Origin: Orientallactaga sibirica
Taxonomy: Eukaryota > Chordata > Mammalia > Rodentia > Dipodidae
Direction of reading: 5' to 3'
NCBI GenBank assembly: GCA_036365145.1
Contig: JAEOAD010000018.1
Location: 10,336,501 to 10,400,500, forward strand
DNA length: 64,000 nucleotides
Shown: one piece after another, positions 58,035 through 64,000 of the stretch
How positions within the stretch are numbered: the stretch's first letter is position 1
How the letters are laid out: every line of letters starts with the position of its first letter
Translations under genes and position numbers: made by a program
The notes under the pieces: generated by a model
Told to the model about the DNA's origin: nothing
What the model saw: the letters and a program-made list of their open reading frames with translations, nothing else
The model's database searches: none

Positions 58035-58320
58035 TTATAAGGGATAGGGAGAAGGCTCAGAGGATAAAACACTTGCTGTGCAAGCATGAGGACCTAAGTT
58101 TCCATCTCCAAAATTTACATGAAACCAGACATTGTAGCTTGCGTCTGTAATTCCTGTGCTTCTACACTAAGATGGGAGGCAGAGACAGAAGAATCTCTGT
58201 AATCTCATGGTCTGGGTAGCCTGGCACATACAGCAGTGAACAATAGAGCCTGTCTCAATCAACGTGGGGTTCAGGGACTGACAATTGAGATTGTCCTCTG
58301 ACCTACACACACACACACAT

Positions 58321-58365
<45 letters not shown>
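58035..58365 (+). mobile_element. B4 SINE (ID-B1 fusion) with (CA)n(GA)n tail
   Basis: ID part ggctcagaggataaaacac, B1 part ttgcgtctgtaattcctgtgc, gagcctgtctcaatc, then (CA)n and a (GA)19 run at about 58324-58361. Confidence 0.85.
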
Positions 58366-59789
58366 AAAATGCCTAGGAATAAACCTAACTAAGGAACTGA
58401 AAACTTCTTCAATGAAAACTTTAAATCACTGAAGAAAGACATTGAAGAAGATGGAAAGAACTCCCATGCTCGTGGATTGGAGGAATTAATGTTGTGGAAA
58501 TGGTTATACTATAAGATGTAATGCAATCCTCATCAAAATAATTTGATTCTTCACAAAAATAGAAAAAAAATCCTAAAATTCATAAATGCACACAAAATCT
58601 CTCAGTAAAAGCAATCCTGAGCACAAAGAGCAACATTGTAGGTTTCACCATAACTGACGTTAAACTTTCCAGAGCCATACTAATCAAAACAATATGGTCT
58701 TGGCTCAAAACAGACACAGATATTAATGAAACAGAACAGAAGACCCAGATGTAAACTTCCTGATTTTGACAAACATAACAAAAATACACATTGGAAAAAG
58801 ATAGCATCCTCAGCAAATGGTACTAACAAATATTCACATGTGGAAGAAAGAATCAATATCCCTGTCTCTGAGACCTTAATGTAAGACCTGAAACTAAAAC
58901 TGCACTAACAGAGGGAAAAATAGCCAAAGCCATTCAAGATGCTAGCATAAGCAAGCACTTTCTGAACAGGACTCCAGTCACTCAGGAAGTAACTCCAATT
59001 AACAAATGAGATTTCATGAAATTAAAAAGCTTCTGCACTGCAAAGGAAATAATCAATCAAGTGAAGAGGTAGTCTACCCAATGGAAGAAGAATCCTCCTG
59101 GAGGATCAGTGCCTAGAATTGCAAAGAACTTAAAAAAACTAAACACCAACAAAAAAGCAAACAAAATCACCAATATATAGGCTAATGAAATGAGAGAGAC
59201 AGCTCTCAAAAAAAGAAGTATAAAAGGCTGCTGGACATATGAAAAATGTTCAACCTCATTAGTTATCATAGAAATGCAAATCAAGACAACGTTATGATTC
59301 TGTCTTTCCCTAGAAGAATGGCAGCCATCAGAAAAGCAGATAACAAACGTCGGTGAAGACAAAAAGGATCGCTTACATACTGTCAGTGGGAATGTAAACT
59401 TAGTCCAGCCACTATGGAAGTCAGTATGGAGGCCCCTCAAAAACTCAGATTACACATATCACATGGTCCAGCTACTCTTGAGAATTTACCCAAATAAACT
59501 AAACTCAACATAGCACACAGATACTTGGGCATCCATGTTTATTGCATAACTAGTCTAAGCTTGGGATCAACTTGGGTGTTCATCAACAGAGGAATTGGAT
59601 AAAGATATGTGCCTTGTATACACAATGGGATTTTTCAGCCAAAAGAATAATGAAGTTATGTTATTTGTAGGAAAATTGAAAAAACTAGAGGTAGTCATAT
59701 TAATAAAATTAAGTCAGTCTCAGAAAGATAAAAATAAAATTACATGATCTCTCCCATATGTGAGTCCTTCTAGATTTCCATAGATTCAT

Positions 59790-59852
59790 CATATATACAT
59801 ATATACATATATACATATATACATATATACATATATACATATATATATGGTA
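59790..59852 (+). repeat. 10-bp TA-rich tandem repeat
   Basis: About six copies of atacatatat. It lies in the L1 3' UTR. Confidence 0.95.
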
Positions 59853-59989
59853 TGAAATCTAAAGAAAACTTCTAGGAGAACAAAGTGGACTTAATGGGAT
59901 GAAGAGGGGCATAGAGGAGGGTAGCAGAATATTCAGGGCAATATTCTCAATATTGTAATGAGTATATAAATAAATATATAACATAATAA

Positions 59990-61035
59990 TATACTTTTTA
60001 AAAATGCCTTCCCATAACCCAGTATAATAAAGGTTTTAAAAAGCTTTGTAAAAAGTTAGTATAGAAATAAAATAAAATAGAAAAAAAGGAAGAATAGACC
60101 AAATATTTTGACAGATAGCCTAAGAAAATATGCAGATTTGGGAAGTAAGCTTGTGTAAAGATGTCCACATCATCTGTCATCAGGGAAATACAAAATAAAA
60201 CACCAATGGGATAACTGTGCACAGTTTATAGAATGGCTAAGATCCAAAACACTGACAATGTCAAATATTGATGAGGTTAGGGAACAGGCACTTTTATTCA
60301 CTGCAGGTGGGATTGCAAAATAATACACTTTGGGGATAGTTAGAGAGTTACTTTGAAAACTAAATGTATCTTGTCAGACAGTCCTGAAATCATGCTTCTT
60401 CATATCCAGCCAAAGAAATTAAAGACATATGCTTACACAAGAACCTACACATAGATGCTTATAGCCGTTTTATTTCTAATTGCCAAAACTTGGACATAAA
60501 GGATATGTTCTCCAAGAGGCAAGCAAATAAATAAACTACTGCACATGCACAGTCATCACCAAAACAAATGAGATATTTACCCATACAAATCCTGCAGTCT
60601 TTATAACATATTAGCAAGTAAGAGCAGCCAACATGAGAAGTCCATAGATTTGATGAGTCCAACTATATAATACTGTGGGAAAGAAAAAACTGGGCAAACA
60701 TGGTAATAATATGGTAATAAGATTGGTAGTCACAAATTTTGAAGGTAGAAGGAAGGATGAGTCAGTGGAGCCAGGAATTTTTAAGGAAAGGAAAATATTT
60801 TGTATTATGAAGTGATGTATTCATATGATTATATATTTGTTCAAATAAAATAGAAAGTATACCATGAATTTTGAGTGATGATGACATGTCAATGTAGATT
60901 CATACAATACAACAAATACATTACTCTGGTAGCCGATAGTGAACATGGTGAAGATCTTACATAGGTTAGTCAAGCAGCAAAGGAAATTTCTGTACCTACT
61001 CTCAATTTTGCTGTGAGCCTAATCTTCACCAAAAA
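59990..61035 (+). mobile_element. L1M 3' part
   Basis: Old ORF2 end words (catctgtcatcagggaaatac, ggtgggattgcaaaat) are followed by the L1M terminal pattern tgtaccta ctctcaattttgctgtgagcc near 61000-61020. All frames are broken. Confidence 0.8.
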
Positions 61036-61044
61036 CACCATCAT

Positions 61045-61375
61045 AAAAAAACAGGCATGAGAACTTGAACTTAATTCCCAGCACCCATTTAAAGAAAAAA
61101 CTAGATGTGGCCATACATGTCTGTATCCTCAGCACTGAGGGGAATGGAGGGAGGGAAACTGCTGAGACTCCCTAGTCAGCCAGACTCACCAAAAAGAGGA
61201 GTTCCAATTTCAGTGAAAGGCTCTTTCTTGGGTAAATAAGGCAGAAAAGCAATAGAAGAGACCGTCTAAAGTCCTCCTATGTCCTCCTCTAGCCTCTGCA
61301 CCTGTGCACATGGGGCACACACTTGTGCATCTACTACACATACAAAACACATATCACACATACACCACAAAAATT
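61045..61375 (+). mobile_element. B4 SINE (diverged)
   Basis: cttgaacttaattcccagcac, catgtctgtatcctcagcac, ttcagtgaaaggctc, then a CA-rich end. Confidence 0.7.
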
Positions 61376-61379
61376 TTTA

Positions 61380-61928
61380 AAAAGGCAAAGGTATGAGCAG
61401 ACATTTCTCAAGACATATGAATAGTCTGCAGGTATATTTTAAACATTACATTAGTAAATCATGTAGAATGCAAAAACAAAACCAAGATGAGAAATCACCT
61501 CATATTCATTAGGATAGATATTATTAAAACAATGGGACCCTTTTATGCTTTGGTGAAATGTAAATTGGTACACACTTTAAGAAAAACTTTATAGAGCTCC
61601 CTTAAATGTTAAAAATAGAACTACCATGTGATCCTAAAATATAACTTCTTGGAATATATTCAAAGGAAATAAAATCAATATCTCAAAGATATATCTACAT
61701 TCCTGGGTTCTTTTCATCATCATACCTAATAACTAAGATATAAAAACAACATAACATGGGCTGGAGAGATGGCTTAGCCATTAAGGTGCTTGCCTACAAA
61801 GCCAAAGGACCCAGGTTCCATTCCCCAGGACCCACTAGGTGGCACATGTGTCTGGAGTTTGTTTGCAGTGGCTGAAAGTCCTGGCATGTCCATTCTTTCT
61901 CTGTCTCTATCTACCTCTCTCTCTCTCA

Positions 61929-61975
<47 letters not shown>

Positions 61976-62145
61976 ATTTAAAATATTTTTTTAAAACATA
62001 ACTATCCATCACTGGATGAATGGATAAAGAAAATGGCATATGTAAGTGCCATGGGATACTGCTCAGTCTTACAAATAAGGGTAACATTGGGTAAGGTGGA
62101 TAAATTTGAAGGACATAGGTTATAGAAGTGAGACTCAATAAATAA
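61380..62145 (+). mobile_element. Second old L1M ORF2 remnant, split by a SINE
   Basis: gagcagacatttctcaagac, agaaatcacctcatattc, gaactaccatgtgatcc, and after the SINE ccatcactggatgaatggat. These are conserved ORF2 C-terminal words in a broken frame. Confidence 0.75.
61758..61983 (+). mobile_element. B2-like SINE inside the L1M remnant
   Basis: gggctggagagatggcttagcc head and an (AAAT)12 tail at 61930-61977. Flanking aaaacataac (approximate) occurs on both sides. Confidence 0.95.
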
Positions 62146-62149
62146 AATA

Positions 62150-63271
62150 GTGGGACTTCTGGTCAAGATGGCATCCACCTAACCATGCCTCACCTCACAG
62201 GGAAGGAAAGTACCAGCATGCAGTTAACATCCACAATGAGCTGTTGATCAGAGAGGCCTATAAGGTTCCCCAAAAGAAGACAGATTTCTGTCAGAGTATT
62301 TGATGACCTACCAAAGGTTAATGGTAAGACCCTACTGCTGAAGACACCATATGCTGCTGGTACAGAATATGGAGTGATCTGGCTAGAATCTGGAAGAGAG
62401 TCAGTGCCCAGACAGTTAGCTTGTCTAGTGTCAGAAGGTGCTACATGAGCAACTTTGGGAAAGTGATCAACAACTGTCCAAGCAATGCATGATCTAAGCT
62501 TCTCAGCAGCAAACAACCTGACATGATCCTCATACAAGGGCAATAGTGGCACACAGCCATGGTGGGTAACGAACTGCTCTTTATTTGGCTAACAGATCTG
62601 TTCAGTGGAACAGAACAAATAGCTGGAAGTGGGAAACAAGTCAGAACCATTTCCAAAAAACAAGCCTGCTCTCCAATATCAAGCTCCCACCAATTGTGGG
62701 CTACAAGAGGGCCTACATCTATGAAATTCTAAAATAATAATGGCTATCCAATTTATCTGGTGCTGACTTCTCTCTGTTGAAGAATTTGCTCTTTTTTTCA
62801 GATGGACACAGAACCTGAGGAGAAAATCAGCCCATCACACCTCACCAGGGCCCCAGCTGAAACCATAGAGTAATGGGAGAAGTGAGCAAGAGTGCTGCTT
62901 TCTTGATGAACCTGGTACCAACACAAGGGTGAAGGAGAGAGACACAGAGAACACTGAACTCCTACAGAACCAGATATCCAGAGACACAGACGCTCTCTTG
63001 ACCTCATAACTGAAGTAGACCTAAAACGATCCCAACATGGCCCAGGTAAATTCTCAGAAGAGGGAGCAGAAAGATTGCTAGATCCACAAGTTGGGACATC
63101 ATGCACAGAGACATTGCCTCATGCCCGTAACTGATGGATATCCCCACAATGAACAACCCACATTTCCCAACTAGGAGAGTTCCTTTGGAAGGGGGAGGAC
63201 AGGGAGGAGGCTAACGATGGTACCAGCATGACTGTATACACACTATCTACATAACTAATAAAAAAGAGATA
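62150..63271 (+). mobile_element. Composite L1: head-like segment joined to 3' UTR
   Basis: At 62150-62215 the sequence reads tgggacttctggtcaagatggc and resembles the beginning of an L1 5' UTR (with the AAGATGGC YY1-type motif). From about 62212 it continues as the 3' UTR seen at 44490-45590 (tgcagttaacatccacaatgagc). No ORF1 or ORF2 lies between. It ends aataaaaaagagataaaa. Origin of the head is inference. Confidence 0.6.
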
Positions 63272-63671
63272 AAACACTGCATAATTTCATATGTAGAATT
63301 TAAAATAGGAAAACACATAAGAAACATAGTAAAATAGTCACTGAGAAGAGAAGAAAAGGGATATATTGGTAAAGGATATAAAGTTTATATTATGGAAAAT
63401 AAATAAGCTCCAAATATCTAATACATAGCATATTAATTAGCAAGTTTCCTAAGTCTCTGACAAGAGAATTTCACTAAAACTGTCACAGTGGACACAGAGT
63501 ATCAGTGAGTAGGAGATGTCTGTGATGCATTTCAGGAATGGAGGACATGATGTGCAAAAAGGTCCATAAGCATGAAAAACTCAGATGGAGGCAACTCAGT
63601 GGATGTCGATTCAAGCATGCGTAAAGGGGGATAGGAAAGAGATGAGCTTGTAAAGGTAAGATTGAGGGATT
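63272..63671. other. No gene seen
   Basis: Unassigned DNA. Confidence 0.5.
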
Positions 63672-63919
63672 TTTAAAATTGCAATTATTTATTTATTTAT
63701 TTGTTTGTTTGTTTATTTATTTATTAGAGAGAGGGAGGGAGAAAGACACAGGCAGAGAAAGAGAGAGAATGGGCATGTCAGGGCCTCTAGCCACTGAAAA
63801 TGAACTTTAGGTGCATGCACTACCTTGTGCATCTGGCTTACGTGAGTACTAGGGAATTAAATCTGGGTCCTTAGGCTTCACAGGCAAGTTCCTTAACCAC
63901 TAATCCATCTCTCCAGCCT
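63672..63919 (-). mobile_element. B2-like SINE
   Basis: Minus copy with (ATTT)n tail complement and an A-rich GA stretch; ends taatccatctctccagcc. Confidence 0.94.
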
Positions 63920-64000
63920 GAGTTTGAGTTTTGCCCAAGCAAAGTTTGCTTTGTATATGGACCAAAAAAGTAAACTTTTCTTATAAATTTCATTAATACT
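63920..64000. other. Window end; nothing recognised
   Basis: Short unassigned stretch. Confidence 0.5.

Larger units (their letters stand above)
57780..59970 (+). pseudogene. Older L1 ORF2 and 3' end, broken
   Basis: It begins just before the RT active site, where the motif FVDD is intact (about 57837-57850, in SLFVDDMILY), then runs through a much-degraded C-terminal ORF2 with many stops. A B4 SINE (58035-58365) splits it. The 3' UTR ends in a 10-bp TA-rich repeat (59790-59850) and an A-rich tail. It is 5'-truncated and dead, older than the 22232 copy. Confidence 0.85.

Overview
The window is mammalian nuclear DNA with no convincing host protein-coding gene, tRNA or rRNA. It is AT-rich, CpG-poor and packed with interspersed repeats. 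Four repeat classes identify it as rodent: B1 (7SL-derived), B4 (ID-B1 fusion), ID, and a tRNA-derived SINE whose head (ggctggagagatggcttagc) matches the B2 superfamily but whose body and (AAAT)n tail differ from mouse and rat B2. B2-like plus B4 points to the mouse-related clade. The SINE body looks like the form I associate with jerboas (Dipodoidea, e.g. Jaculus); that species guess is from memory and is inference.

Layout. 1-9190: unique DNA with an old L1 3' end, MIR, a solo ERVK-type LTR with a perfect 6-bp target duplication (4240-4804), and stacked SINEs. 9191-14857: the dominant feature, a minisatellite of about 160 copies of a 35-bp unit containing a large internal duplication. 14858-21063: MaLR LTRs, an L1M 3' end, a 5'-truncated L1 with an 18-bp target duplication (17092-17992), and a solo MaLR LTR with a perfect 5-bp duplication (18359-18704). 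22008-24530: SINE plus a 3' L1 segment with an intact ORF2 zinc-knuckle region. 24590-38490: B4, B1, MIR, L2, MaLR and B2-like SINEs, several microsatellites, and a seven-copy 70-bp minisatellite (36011-36493). 38500-45590: a nearly full-length but dead L1. 45600-57770: mostly unassigned DNA with a 54-bp minisatellite (48018-48341), a two-copy 117-bp duplication, MaLR, MIR, L2 and SINE copies, and a candidate LTR (50390-51170). 57780-63271: stacked L1 remnants of several ages plus a composite L1 carrying a head-like segment joined to a 3' UTR. 63272-64000: unique DNA and one SINE.

There is no operon or pathway to describe. Open reading frames longer than 100 codons fall in the minisatellites, in L1, in the LTR, or in sequence I cannot recognise. 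The most unusual object is the 35-bp array: it has higher-order structure, a repeated hairpin potential, a repeated steroid-receptor half-site, and long open frames that a single T/C variant opens or closes. Whether it is transcribed or functional cannot be told from sequence alone.
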